The notes under the pieces are model-generated. The model saw only the letters and a program-made list of their open reading frames with translations, ran no database searches and was not told the DNA's origin. From Ignavibacteria bacterium (GTDB taxonomy: Bacteria > Bacteroidota > Ignavibacteria > SZUA-365), in contig JADKJW010000003.1 of the NCBI GenBank assembly GCA_016720835.1, positions 248,001 through 312,000 of the forward strand: DNA of 64,000 bases. Direction: 5' to 3'. Each line of letters opens with the position of its first letter. Position 1 is the stretch's first letter. This document shows positions 35,346 through 44,348 of the stretch, piece after piece. The translations under genes were made by a program, and so were the position numbers.

Positions 35346-36674
35346 ATGGCTGAGAATCGCATCAACACCATTATCGTCGGCGCCGCGGGGCGCGACTTCC
35401 ACAACTTCAACACCGTCTATCGCGACGATCCCCGCTACAACGTGGTGGCCTTCACCGCGGCGCAGATCCCCGACATCGCCGGCCGCAAGTACCCGGCGGC
35501 GCTCGCGGGGAAACTGTACCCGAAGGGCATCCCCATCTTTGAAGAAGCCGATCTCGAGAAGCTGATCAAGAAGCATCAGGTCGAGGAAGTGGTCTTCGCA
35601 TACAGCGACGTGCCGTACGAGCGCGTCATGAGCATCGGTTCCCGCGCCACGGCGGCGGGAGCCCATTTCAAGCTGCTCGGCGCCGAGCCGACCATGCTGA
35701 AGTGCAAGAAGCCGGTCATTTCCATCTGCGCCGTGCGCACGGGCAGCGGCAAGAGCCAGACCACCCGCAAGGTGTCCAGACTCCTGCAGGAAATGGGCCT
35801 GAAGGTCGTGGCGATCCGCCACCCGATGCCCTACGGCGACCTCGAGAAGCAGAAAGTGCAGCGTTTCGCGTCGGTGGCCGACCTGAAGAAGCACAACTGC
35901 ACCATCGAGGAGATGGAAGAGTACGAACCGCATATCGTGTCGGGCACCATCATCTACTCGGGCGTCGACTACAAGGCCATCATCGAGCAGGCCGAGAAGG
36001 AAGCCGACGTGGTCCTGTGGGACGGCGGCAACAACGATCTGCCCTTCTACAAGCCCGACATGCACATCGTCGTGGCCGATCCGCTGCGCGTGGGCGACGA
36101 GCTCTCGTACTTCCCGAGCGAGGCGAACCTGCGCCTGGCCGACGTGGTCGTGATCAACAAGATCGACACGGCGAGCGCCGAGGCGGTGTTCGAATTGCGC
36201 GACAACATCCGCAGCGTCAACTCCAAGGCCCTCATCGTCGACGCGGCCTCCCCGCTCATCGTCGAGCGCGCGGAACTCATCATGGGCAAGCGCGCCCTCG
36301 TCGTCGAGGACGGCCCGACGCTCACGCACGGCGAAATGAAGTTCGGCGCGGGCATGATCGCGGCGCAGAAGCACGGCGCCGCCGAAGTGATCGATCCGCG
36401 CCCCTACGCGGTCGGCACGATCAAGAAGACCTTCGAGATCTATCCGGAAATCGGCATGCTGCTCCCGGCCATGGGCTATGGCGCGAAGCAGGTGAAGGAT
36501 CTCGAGACCACCATCAACAAGGTGCCCTGCGACGTCGTGATCATCGGCACGCCCATCGATCTGAAGCGCATCGTGAAGATCACCAAGCCGGCCCTCCGCG
36601 TCTCCTACGAGCTGCAGGAGATCGGCGAACCCAATCTGAAGGGCATCCTCCGCGATTTCGTCGCGAAGATGTAA
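35346..36674 (+). CDS. Cyclic 2,3-diphosphoglycerate synthetase-like P-loop protein
   Basis: The 442-residue protein has a Rossmann-like start (NTIIVGAAGRDFHNFNTVYR), a P-loop RTGSGKSQTTRKV at about 131-143, and DGGNNDLPFYKPDMHIVVAD and VVVINKIDTA in the nucleotide-binding half. It resembles archaeal cyclic 2,3-diphosphoglycerate synthetase and a large group of bacterial homologues often called GTPases. The bacterial substrate is not known to me. It ends the carbamoyl/ornithine operon, 43 bases after rocD, with GGAG nine bases before its ATG. A clear terminator follows. Confidence 0.82.
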   Translation: MAENRINTIIVGAAGRDFHNFNTVYRDDPRYNVVAFTAAQIPDIAGRKYPAALAGKLYPKGIPIFEEADLEKLIKKHQVEEVVFAYSDVPYERVMSIGSRATAAGAHFKLLGAEPTMLKCKKPVISICAVRTGSGKSQTTRKVSRLLQEMGLKVVAIRHPMPYGDLEKQKVQRFASVADLKKHNCTIEEMEEYEPHIVSGTIIYSGVDYKAIIEQAEKEADVVLWDGGNNDLPFYKPDMHIVVADPLRVGDELSYFPSEANLRLADVVVINKIDTASAEAVFELRDNIRSVNSKALIVDAASPLIVERAELIMGKRALVVEDGPTLTHGEMKFGAGMIAAQKHGAAEVIDPRPYAVGTIKKTFEIYPEIGMLLPAMGYGAKQVKDLETTINKVPCDVVIIGTPIDLKRIVKITKPALRVSYELQEIGEPNLKGILRDFVAKM

Positions 36675-36697
36675 CCCGTCCTCATCCGCGCGTCCGC

Positions 36698-36726
36698 AAG
36701 CCCGCCCCTCCGGCGGGCTTTTTTTT
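36698..36726 (+). terminator. Rho-independent terminator of the carbamoyl/ornithine operon
   Basis: A 9-bp perfect stem (AAGCCCGCC with GGCGGGCTT) around the loop CCTCC is followed by eight T residues. It lies 24 bases after the stop codon and separates this operon from the convergent GH5 gene. Confidence 0.92.
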
Positions 36727-36743
36727 ATCTGCGTGCATCTGCG

Positions 36744-38060
36744 TCATCTGCGGATCGTCAGTGCTTGCACATTCCGCGTGCCTCCATGTTCCAGCAGGAG
36801 CCAGTACCATCCCGCCGGCAGACGCGCCACGCTCACTGCGGTGTGTTGCGAGGTGAGGCGTGTCGTCATCACGCCCGAACCCATCGCGTCGAACAGCGTG
36901 CACGTCGCCTCGCTCACGGGGGCATTCATCGACACCGTCACGGTGCCGGCGGTGGGATTCGGAAACACGCGGAACATCTCCTCCGCGTCAGGTATATCGG
37001 ATACAAACGTCGGTATCACGGCGATGCCCATCGCGTCGCGGAAACACGGGATCAGGCTGTCGGCGCGCACCGCGCCGCCGCGGAAGATGCCGAAGGCGTC
37101 GTCCGCATGCTTGACGTCCCAGTACAGCCATGGAAAGCGCAGGCTGTCGCAGGCGTCCATCAGACAGCGGATATAGGCGCAGCGGCTCGCAGCATCGGCG
37201 AACCAGCTCACCCCGAACTCGCCGAGAAACACCGGTTTGTCGTGGGTGTCGGACCATGCGCGGACGGAACTGAACAACGCGAAAATGCTCTCCGCCTCGG
37301 GCGACGGATACGCGAAGGTGGCGCCGAGCGGAATGCCGCTCCAGCTGAATCCCTGATGCGTGAAGGTGAATGGATCGTAGTTGTGGAAGGTGTAGATGAT
37401 GTTGTCGCGCGCGTCGCGGTACGGCAGCGACTGCGCGAGGCTGGCGCCCCCGTTCCACCAGTTCGCGCCGACGACCAGCGTGCGGTCGGCGTCGTGCGCG
37501 CGGATGGTGTCGATGATGGCCTGTTGCACGACGTGCAGATTCTCGTTCGAGATCTCGAGCGTCGGTTCGTTGCGCAGCTCGAAAAAGAACCGGTCGTGCG
37601 GCAGGGCGCGGTACTTCTCCGTGAGAAAGGCCCACATGCCGCAGAGGCGAGGGATGTCGCCGAGATGCGATGCATCGGTCAGCTCGCGCCCGTGATGGTT
37701 GTCGAGGATCACGATGAGGCCGTATTTCTCCGCGACCGGGATGATCACCGAATCGATGATCGCGAAGGGCGCGTTGTCGGTGATCGCGGTGTAGGGCGGT
37801 TTGTCGTCGGTCACCCATTCGAAGACGACGGGCACCCGGATGGTGCGGAAGCCCATCTGCACGAGCGTCTCGAGTTCGCCGCGCAGATATTCGGTGGGAT
37901 TCGGATACCCGGTGCCGAGCCAGCGCGCCTCGAGCCAGTTGGAGAGATTGATGCCCTTGTCCATGGCGCTCATGCGCGTCCACGCGGTGCTCTGCGCGGA
38001 GAGCTGAGTTGACAAGCAGAGAAGCATGCCCAGCGCCGCGAAGCTACGGATACGTTTCAT
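36744..38060 (-). CDS. Glycoside hydrolase family 5 (cellulase-type) with T9SS tail
   Basis: The 438-residue protein has a signal peptide (ALGMLLCLSTQLSAQ), a GH5 barrel with GINLSNWLE, TIRVPVVFEW, VILDNHHG, the acid/base Glu in ELRNEPT and the nucleophile Glu in FLGEFGVSW, and a C-terminal T9SS sorting domain (VFPNPTAGTVTVSM, LPAGWYWLLLEHGG). It should act on a beta-1,4-glucan or related sugar chain at the cell surface. No other carbohydrate-degradation genes are adjacent. Confidence 0.92.
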   Translation of the reverse strand: MKRIRSFAALGMLLCLSTQLSAQSTAWTRMSAMDKGINLSNWLEARWLGTGYPNPTEYLRGELETLVQMGFRTIRVPVVFEWVTDDKPPYTAITDNAPFAIIDSVIIPVAEKYGLIVILDNHHGRELTDASHLGDIPRLCGMWAFLTEKYRALPHDRFFFELRNEPTLEISNENLHVVQQAIIDTIRAHDADRTLVVGANWWNGGASLAQSLPYRDARDNIIYTFHNYDPFTFTHQGFSWSGIPLGATFAYPSPEAESIFALFSSVRAWSDTHDKPVFLGEFGVSWFADAASRCAYIRCLMDACDSLRFPWLYWDVKHADDAFGIFRGGAVRADSLIPCFRDAMGIAVIPTFVSDIPDAEEMFRVFPNPTAGTVTVSMNAPVSEATCTLFDAMGSGVMTTRLTSQHTAVSVARLPAGWYWLLLEHGGTRNVQALTIRR

Positions 38061-38164
38061 GACGATCCTGATTCAGATGATTTGAACTGTCTGTTGAAAA
38101 TAGACATCACGACACGAAAGTCCACTCGGCGAGTTGCAGCCCGGTGTGCCCGATATTTCTCGAT

Positions 38165-38205
38165 TTGACTGTGGCCGCATCCAGGCGCTATAACGTCTTG
38201 ACGTT
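38165..38205 (+). promoter_or_regulatory. Promoter and palindromic operator of the toxin-antitoxin pair
   Basis: A sigma-70-like promoter, TTGACT, 18 bases, TATAAC, ends inside a perfect inverted repeat AACGTC-TT-GACGTT (38192-38205). A palindrome overlapping the -10 box is where a ribbon-helix-helix antitoxin would bind to repress its own operon. This promoter differs from the host form seen elsewhere in the window. Confidence 0.55.
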
Positions 38206-38244
38206 CCGTTGGATAATCCGTAGATTCCTTCCCACGGAGGAACC

Positions 38245-38478
38245 ATGAGCGAAACCACGAAACGCGCGACCATCTATTTCGATCCTGCATTGCATCAGGC
38301 ACTGAGGATCAGGGCAGCGCATGCCCAGCGCAGCATGTCGGACCTGGTGAACGACGCGATCCGCGAACTGCTGCGCGAGGATGCGGACGACCTTGCCGCA
38401 TTCGAAACGCGCGCCGCCGAGCCGACGATGACCTATGAAGCCCTGTTGAAGAACCTGCGAAAGCATGGGAAGATATAG
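38245..38478 (+). CDS. Ribbon-helix-helix antitoxin
   Basis: The 77-residue protein starts with the RHH strand and helices (KRATIYFDPALHQALRIRAA, RSMSDLVNDAIRELL) and has an acidic C-terminal tail that should neutralise the toxin. GGAGG lies five bases before the ATG. It overlaps the toxin gene by 14 bases, the usual antitoxin-first order. It likely represses its own promoter through the palindrome upstream. Confidence 0.88.
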   Translation: MSETTKRATIYFDPALHQALRIRAAHAQRSMSDLVNDAIRELLREDADDLAAFETRAAEPTMTYEALLKNLRKHGKI

Positions 38479-38725
38479 ACTCGTCTTTCGGAAGTCCGTC
38501 GCGCGGGATTTGCGCGGACTCCCGGAAAAGGATGTCGCCCGCATTCTCCGCCACATCGAGGGCCTGGCAGCATCGCCGCGTCCAGTCGGGAGCGAGAAGC
38601 TCGCGGGTCTCGAACGCTATCGATTGCGCGTGGGCACGTACCGCGTCCTGTACGAAATAGAGGACGGCATCATCACCGTCATCATTGTGAAGATCGCGCA
38701 TCGGAAGGACGCATACCGCGGGTGA
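38465..38725 (+). CDS. RelE/ParE-type toxin
   Basis: The 86-residue protein has the RelE fold signatures YRLVFRKSVARDLRGLP, LRVGTYRVLYEI and VKIAHRKDAYRG. The basic C-terminus with HRKDAYR is typical of mRNA-cutting RelE relatives that work on the ribosome; a ParE-like gyrase target cannot be excluded. It is translationally coupled to the antitoxin. The pair lies between a GH5 gene and a metal efflux operon, both on the other strand. Confidence 0.88.
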   Translation: MGRYRLVFRKSVARDLRGLPEKDVARILRHIEGLAASPRPVGSEKLAGLERYRLRVGTYRVLYEIEDGIITVIIVKIAHRKDAYRG

Positions 38726-38741
38726 CTGAACCGCGCGGAAC

Positions 38742-41700
38742 TCAGGACGTCCGCTTCTCGAAGAGCCCGTACATCACCGGGATGACCAGGAGCGTGAGAA
38801 TCGTCGAAGTGATGAGGCCGCCGACCACGACCATCGCCAGGGGCCGCTGGACTTCAGAGCCGGGACCAGACGCATACAGCACCGGAATCAGGCTGAATAT
38901 TCCGATGAGTGCGGTCATCAGCACCGGACGAAGCCGGTCGCGGCTTCCACGAAGGATGGCATCCTCCATCGGCGCGCCTTCCTGGCGAAGCTGGGTGATG
39001 TGCGACACGAGCACCACGCCATTGAGCACGGCCACACCGAACAGGACGATGAAGCCGACGGATGCGGGGACCGACAGGTACAGACCGGATATGAACAGGG
39101 CGAAGACGCCGCCGATCATCGCGAACGGGAGATTGGTGATCACAAGAAGCGCGAGGCGGATGGACCGGAACGTCGCGAACAGGAGCAGGAGAATCAGTCC
39201 GATGACCAACGGACCGATGAGCATCAGCTTGTTCATCGCGCGCTGCTGATTTTCGAACTGACCGCCCCAGGTCGTGTAATAGCCCGCCGGCAGCGACACC
39301 TGCCGCTGTATCGCCTCCTTCGCCTCCGCGACGAAGCTGCCGATATCGCGGTCCTGAATGTTGATCTCGATGCCGATTCTGCGCAGCCCGTCTTCGCGGC
39401 TCACCTGCACCGGACCCTCCACGACGGCGATGTCCGCGAGTTGATTCAGCGGCACATTGTATCCCGCCGGTGCGGCGACGAGCGCCGCGCTGATCGTTTC
39501 GACGGAGTTCCGCTGCTCGAGCGGGTAGCGCACCGTGACGTCGAAGGACCGGTTCTCCTCGTAGAGCTGTGTTGCGACCTTTCCGCCGATCGCAATTTCG
39601 ATGACGTTCTGCACATCGCCGACGTTCAGGCCGTGCCGGGCGATCTTGTTCCGGTCGATGGTGATGGAGAGGTACGGCTGGCCGGCGATGCGCTCGACGA
39701 CGAGATCGGCTGTTCCCCGGATGCCGCCGACGATCCGTCCGATCGCGTCGGCCTTTTCCCGCAGCACATCCATGTTCTCGCCGAAGAGCTTGATGATGAG
39801 CTGCGCGCGCGTGCCCGCCACCAGCTCGTCGATGCGGCACTGGATCGGCTGACTGAAGCTGAACGCCATGCCGGGGATGGTTGCAACCTCGCTCCGCATT
39901 CTGTCGATCAGCTCTTCACGGTCGTGCGTGGTTGTCCACTCCGACCGGGGTTTGAGAACGCCGGTGAAGCCCGTCTTGTCGACTCCTCTGGCCTCCAGCG
40001 CGACGCCCGTCTGCCCCGTGCGCGACACGACGGTGGTCAGTTCCGGAAATTTTTTCAGCTTTTTCTCGACGAGCTTGGTGATCTCCAGAGATTTGTCCAG
40101 CGAAACCCCCGGCAGGAGCTGCACATCCATGTCGAAGGCGCCCTCGTCCATCACCGGGATGAACTCGGTGCCGAGGAACGGAACCACCGCGAGCGCCGCA
40201 ATGAGCAGCGCCGTCGACGACGACAGCACGAGCGCCCGTTTCCGCATCGCCCACGCGAGCATGGGCATGTACGCCTGTTTCGACCAGCGCATGATGGCGC
40301 TCTCCTTTTCCCTGCCGGGCTTGAGCACCAGGGCGCAGAACACGGGAATGACCACGATCGAGAGCAGGAGGGAGCAGATGAGGGTGATGGCCACCGTCAA
40401 TGCAAGCGGCGTGAACATTTTGCCTTCCAGCCCCTCGAGCGCCAGGACGGGAATGAACGTCATGGCAATGATGATCTCGCCGAAGATGCTCGGTTGCCGG
40501 ACCTCGAGTACCGCACGAAGGACGGTGGCGAGGGTGTCGTCGGCGCCGCCGGTTTCGCCCAGATGGCGCTGCACGTTTTCCACCTGGATGATCGTCGCAT
40601 CGATCTTCATGCCGATGGAAATCGCCAGCCCTCCGAGGGTCATCAGGTTCGCATTCAATCCGAAATTCTTCATGACGATGAAGGTCAGGAGCAACGACAA
40701 CGGCAGCGCGATGAGGACGACCACCGCGCCCCGGAAACTCCCGAGCAGGAGATAGAGGATCAACACGACGAACACGGATCCCTCGATCAGCGCCCGTGTC
40801 AGCGTCCAGACGCTGCTGAGGACGATGTCGGAACGGTCGTAGTACGGGACGATGCGAATCCCCGCGGGAAGGATGTTGTTCTCATTGATCTCCCTGACCT
40901 TTTCCTTCACCCGGTCGACGACCTGCCGGCTGTTCTCTCCCCGCAGCATCATCACGATGCCGCCCACCACCTCGCGATCGCCGTCGATCAGCGCCGCGCC
41001 CTGCCGCACCGCCTGCCCGATACGAACGTCCGCCACATCCCCGAGATACACCGGCGTCCCGCCCGTCGCCCGCAGCACGATGTTGCGGAGATCATCTTCT
41101 GATTTTACCAGCCCCACTCCCCGCACGATGAACTGTTCGGAATGCCGGTCGAGAATGTTCCCCCCGACATTCTGGTTGTTCTCTTCGACCGCGCGATAGA
41201 CGTCGTTGAGCGTGAGATTGTACGAGAGCAGCCTGTTCGGCTGCACGACGATCTGATACTGCTTGAAATACCCGCCGAAGGAATTGATCTCGTTCACGCC
41301 CCGCACGCTTTTCAACAACGGCGTGATGACCCATTCCTGCAGTGTGCGCAGGTCCGTCAGAACGCGCGCCTGCTCCCGTGGATCGGACGGCATGTCGCCC
41401 TCCAGCGTGTACTGATAGATCTCCCCCATGGCCGTCGCTATCGGTCCCAGGGCGACCTCGACGCCCGACAGCACTTTCGACCGCGCCTCCTCCAGGCGTT
41501 CGAAGACGAGTTGCCGCGCAAAATAGATGTCGACGTCGTCTTCGAAGACGATCGTGACGACGGAGAGGCCGAACTTCATGATCGAGCGCATGTGCACGAC
41601 GTCGGGCAGTCCGCGCATCGACATCTCGATCGGGAACGTGACGAAGCGCTCGATTTCCAGCGCGGAGAGACCGGGGCCCTCACTCAGAATCTCCACCTGC

Positions 41701-41783
41701 GTGTTGGTGACATCGGGAAACGCGTCAATCGGAATGGTCACGGTCGAGTACACGCCGAAAAGCGCGATAATCTGTTCCAGCAT
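38742..41783 (-). CDS. CusA/CzcA-type heavy-metal RND efflux pump, first helix shortened
   Basis: This 1013-residue inner-membrane pump exports metal cations by proton antiport, with the adaptor and TolC-type genes upstream. Features are IPIDAFPDVTNTQVEIL, FGGYFKQYQIVV, the helix motif GLAISIGMKIDATIIQVENV, and EFIPVMDEGAFDMDVQLLPG. The N-terminus reads MLEQIIALFGVYSTVTIPID. Family members have about 16 more residues here that complete the first membrane helix, so an in-frame deletion seems to have removed half of it. The start lies three bases after the adaptor stop. The metal is not determined. Confidence 0.93.
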   Translation of the reverse strand: MLEQIIALFGVYSTVTIPIDAFPDVTNTQVEILSEGPGLSALEIERFVTFPIEMSMRGLPDVVHMRSIMKFGLSVVTIVFEDDVDIYFARQLVFERLEEARSKVLSGVEVALGPIATAMGEIYQYTLEGDMPSDPREQARVLTDLRTLQEWVITPLLKSVRGVNEINSFGGYFKQYQIVVQPNRLLSYNLTLNDVYRAVEENNQNVGGNILDRHSEQFIVRGVGLVKSEDDLRNIVLRATGGTPVYLGDVADVRIGQAVRQGAALIDGDREVVGGIVMMLRGENSRQVVDRVKEKVREINENNILPAGIRIVPYYDRSDIVLSSVWTLTRALIEGSVFVVLILYLLLGSFRGAVVVLIALPLSLLLTFIVMKNFGLNANLMTLGGLAISIGMKIDATIIQVENVQRHLGETGGADDTLATVLRAVLEVRQPSIFGEIIIAMTFIPVLALEGLEGKMFTPLALTVAITLICSLLLSIVVIPVFCALVLKPGREKESAIMRWSKQAYMPMLAWAMRKRALVLSSSTALLIAALAVVPFLGTEFIPVMDEGAFDMDVQLLPGVSLDKSLEITKLVEKKLKKFPELTTVVSRTGQTGVALEARGVDKTGFTGVLKPRSEWTTTHDREELIDRMRSEVATIPGMAFSFSQPIQCRIDELVAGTRAQLIIKLFGENMDVLREKADAIGRIVGGIRGTADLVVERIAGQPYLSITIDRNKIARHGLNVGDVQNVIEIAIGGKVATQLYEENRSFDVTVRYPLEQRNSVETISAALVAAPAGYNVPLNQLADIAVVEGPVQVSREDGLRRIGIEINIQDRDIGSFVAEAKEAIQRQVSLPAGYYTTWGGQFENQQRAMNKLMLIGPLVIGLILLLLFATFRSIRLALLVITNLPFAMIGGVFALFISGLYLSVPASVGFIVLFGVAVLNGVVLVSHITQLRQEGAPMEDAILRGSRDRLRPVLMTALIGIFSLIPVLYASGPGSEVQRPLAMVVVGGLITSTILTLLVIPVMYGLFEKRTS

Positions 41784-41785
41784 GG

Positions 41786-42979
41786 CTAGTGGTCCTCCTC
41801 AAGGGAGTGCTTCAACAGCTCCGACTTCAGCTGGAAGGCTCCCTTCGTCACGACCTTGTCGCCGGGCGCGATGCCCTCGCGCGCCTCCACCATGGGGGCG
41901 AACGACGCCCCGAGCGAGACGTTTCGTCGCGCGAACGTCGTGTCGTTCACAGCCACGAACACGAACGTCGTCTCGCCGTCCTTCTGCACGGATTCGGCCG
42001 GGATGAGGATCCCCCGCGCGCCGCCGCCGGTGGGCACGCGCAGTTCGCCGAACATCTGCGGTTTCAGGCGTCCGCGCGGATTCGGAATCGCCGCGCGTAT
42101 TGTGATCGTCCTGCTCCGCTCGTCCACCACCGGCGCGATGTAGATGACCGTGCCGTGAAATTCCTCGCCGGGAAAAGCGGTGGCGGTGAAGGTGACATCC
42201 GGTTTCCCGTTGAGCAGAGGAAGCGCCATTTCATGCACCTGCCCTTCCGCCCAGAGCTGTGCCGAATTCACAATTCTGAATGCGAGCGTCGAGGCATCCA
42301 CGAGCTGACCGATGACGACGTTTCGTTCGACGATGGTGCCTGAAATGGGCGCCCGAATCGGAAGCACGTCCCTGATATGCCCCTCCTTTTCAAACGCGCC
42401 AGGCGCCACGAATTTCAACAGGTCGGCGTCGGTGAGGCCGATCGAGTGGATGCGCTTGTCCTCCGCGCTGAATTCCGCGCGCGCCTTGTCGTATTCCGCC
42501 TGACTCTCGAGGAAGGCCTTCTGCGATCCCACCTTCTGCTCGAGGAGCGTTTTCAGGCGCAGGTAATTGGCTTCCGCATAATCCATCTGCGCTTTCGCCT
42601 TGATGAAGTTCGATTTGATCTGTCCGACCTCGAGCCCTTCGACGTGAAGCAGTTCCTGCCCTTCCCTGACGGCGTTCCCGACGTTCGCGAACACCTTCCG
42701 GACCCTCCCCTGAACGAAGGAACCGACGTGCGCTTCGAGGTCCTGATTCGGGAGCAGCTTCGACGGGACCACCATGGTGCCGACAAGAGGTTTCATTTCA
42801 GCGATCGTCACGGTGAGGCCGCTCTCCCGCACTGATATCCTCGACAGTGTCACGATCTCTTCCTGTTTGTCGTGTCCCTCGGCTTCGTGCGACTCCTCCT
42901 TCTTTTCGTCCGCGCACCCGGCCATGATCGCGCAGAGGGCGATGATGAAGACGGGAGAATTGTATGCATGATGTTTCAT
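41786..42979 (-). CDS. RND efflux periplasmic adaptor (CusB-like)
   Basis: The 397-residue lipoprotein has the lipobox IMAGC followed by a His/Glu-rich linker (EESHEAEGHDKQEE), a metal-binding-like segment also seen in related adaptors. The hairpin and lipoyl regions (GSFVQGRVRKVFANVGNAVR, IRAPISGTIVERNVVIGQLV) and the beta-barrel (TATAFPGEEFHGTVIYI) are in the family order. It links the RND pump to the TolC protein. The start at 42979 puts the lipobox at normal distance. Confidence 0.92.
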   Translation of the reverse strand: MKHHAYNSPVFIIALCAIMAGCADEKKEESHEAEGHDKQEEIVTLSRISVRESGLTVTIAEMKPLVGTMVVPSKLLPNQDLEAHVGSFVQGRVRKVFANVGNAVREGQELLHVEGLEVGQIKSNFIKAKAQMDYAEANYLRLKTLLEQKVGSQKAFLESQAEYDKARAEFSAEDKRIHSIGLTDADLLKFVAPGAFEKEGHIRDVLPIRAPISGTIVERNVVIGQLVDASTLAFRIVNSAQLWAEGQVHEMALPLLNGKPDVTFTATAFPGEEFHGTVIYIAPVVDERSRTITIRAAIPNPRGRLKPQMFGELRVPTGGGARGILIPAESVQKDGETTFVFVAVNDTTFARRNVSLGASFAPMVEAREGIAPGDKVVTKGAFQLKSELLKHSLEEDH

Positions 42980-43010
42980 CTGCTTCGGCCTTCTGTTCTG
43001 TGTGGTCATG

Positions 43011-44264
43011 TCATTCATTGATCGGCTTTCCGACGGCGTATTCAAGACGAGCGACCGCGCTCTGGTAATTGAGCAGCGCGTCGATGGTGGTCCCGCGCAC
43101 GGATATCAGCGTCTGTCGCGCCTGGAGGAATTCCAGGTACGTGCTTTCGCCCGCCTGATAGCTGCTCGCGGCGACGCGGTGCACCTCCTCCGCCTGCGGA
43201 AGCAATTCCTCCTGGCAGAGCTTCACCTGTCGCTCGGCATTGCGAACATCGAGGTAGGCGTTCCGCACCTCGGCATTCACGAAATTTCGCCTGGAAGCTT
43301 GTTCCGCCTCGACGATCGAGTACGTTGCCGCAGCCTCCTGGATCTGTCCGCGCTGATCGAACAGGAACCAGATCGGCACCGAAATGCCGAGGGCTACGCC
43401 GTAGGACGCGGCCCCGGTTTCATGCCTGTACTGCGCGTATGACGCGTTGAAATCCGGCAGCAGCGCCGACCATGCAATGCCGCGATTGGCCGAGGCGGCA
43501 TCGCGCCTGAATGCCGCAGCTTGAAGCTGCGCATTCGAGAGATACGCCCGCTGAACGAGCGAATCGAGGTCATAGGTTTGCGGGCGGTAGGCAAGAGTGT
43601 CGATCAGCTTGTACTCCCGAACCGACGGTTCGATTCCGCGACCAAGAGCGAAATGCAACGCATTGACCGCCTTGCCATGTTCGTTTTTTGCGCTCTCGAC
43701 ATCGCTCTGGGCCTGTGTCTGTTGTACCCTGGCCGTCAATTGTTCCAGGCTCGTGCCTTCGCCAACCGTATGGCGTATGGCCGCCTTCTGAGCAAAATCG
43801 GAGGCAATCCGAAGATTTTCTTCGGCAAGCCGGAGCTTCTGTTCCCGTGCGAGCACCGCGTAATAGGCTTCCGTCACCTGCCTCCTGACCGCGTATGAAA
43901 CGGAACGCGCATCAGCCTCGGTTGCGCGGACTTCCGACGACAGCGCCGAGCCTCGCAGCGCGATCGTCGTCGGGAAATCAAAGGATTGACTGATCCCGAA
44001 AACCCGTTCGCCGAAGCTTGCGATGCCGCTCCCGGCCGGGATGTAGTCGTACGTCACGGAGAACTCCATCGGCGGCGGTGATACGCCCCGCAGGTATCGA
44101 CCCTGCGCGGCGTCGATGCCGCGTCTGGCGCCGATGTTCTCCGGATTATTCTGACCTGCAATCTCGATTGCATCGCGCAGGGAAATCCTGTCTCCCGGCT
44201 GCGAGAATGCCGCGACATGGCAAACAAGGGACAACAGCCCCGCAAGTGAAATACGTCTCACCAC
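43011..44264 (-). CDS. TolC-family outer-membrane efflux protein
   Basis: The product has about 417 residues, a signal peptide (ISLAGLLSLVCHVAAFS) and the duplicated TolC helices (ISLRDAIEIAGQNNPENIGA, YAVRRQVTEAYYAVLAREQ; NAEVRNAYLDVRNAERQV). It forms the exit duct of the metal pump. GTG at 44264, with GCGAGG six bases upstream, is preferred over the ATG at 44294, which lacks a ribosome binding site. It belongs to the operon with the adaptor and pump downstream. Confidence 0.9.
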   Translation of the reverse strand: MVRRISLAGLLSLVCHVAAFSQPGDRISLRDAIEIAGQNNPENIGARRGIDAAQGRYLRGVSPPPMEFSVTYDYIPAGSGIASFGERVFGISQSFDFPTTIALRGSALSSEVRATEADARSVSYAVRRQVTEAYYAVLAREQKLRLAEENLRIASDFAQKAAIRHTVGEGTSLEQLTARVQQTQAQSDVESAKNEHGKAVNALHFALGRGIEPSVREYKLIDTLAYRPQTYDLDSLVQRAYLSNAQLQAAAFRRDAASANRGIAWSALLPDFNASYAQYRHETGAASYGVALGISVPIWFLFDQRGQIQEAAATYSIVEAEQASRRNFVNAEVRNAYLDVRNAERQVKLCQEELLPQAEEVHRVAASSYQAGESTYLEFLQARQTLISVRGTTIDALLNYQSAVARLEYAVGKPINE

Positions 44265-44348
44265 GCTGAACCTCGCTCGAATGATGTACACCATACCGAT
44301 GGATGATCCCGTCGCATTCGTACGGAACCGGGAAGCGGGAGGAAGCGC

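Noticed and set aside
39000..41102. Open frame of 700 codons on the plus strand opposite the RND pump
   Set aside because: The composition is Arg/His/Asp-rich without hydrophobic pattern, and it lies fully antisense to a conserved pump gene.
44264..44294. ATG at 44294 as start of the TolC-type gene
   Set aside because: No ribosome binding site lies before it, while GTG at 44264 has GCGAGG at a good distance and starts directly at the signal peptide.
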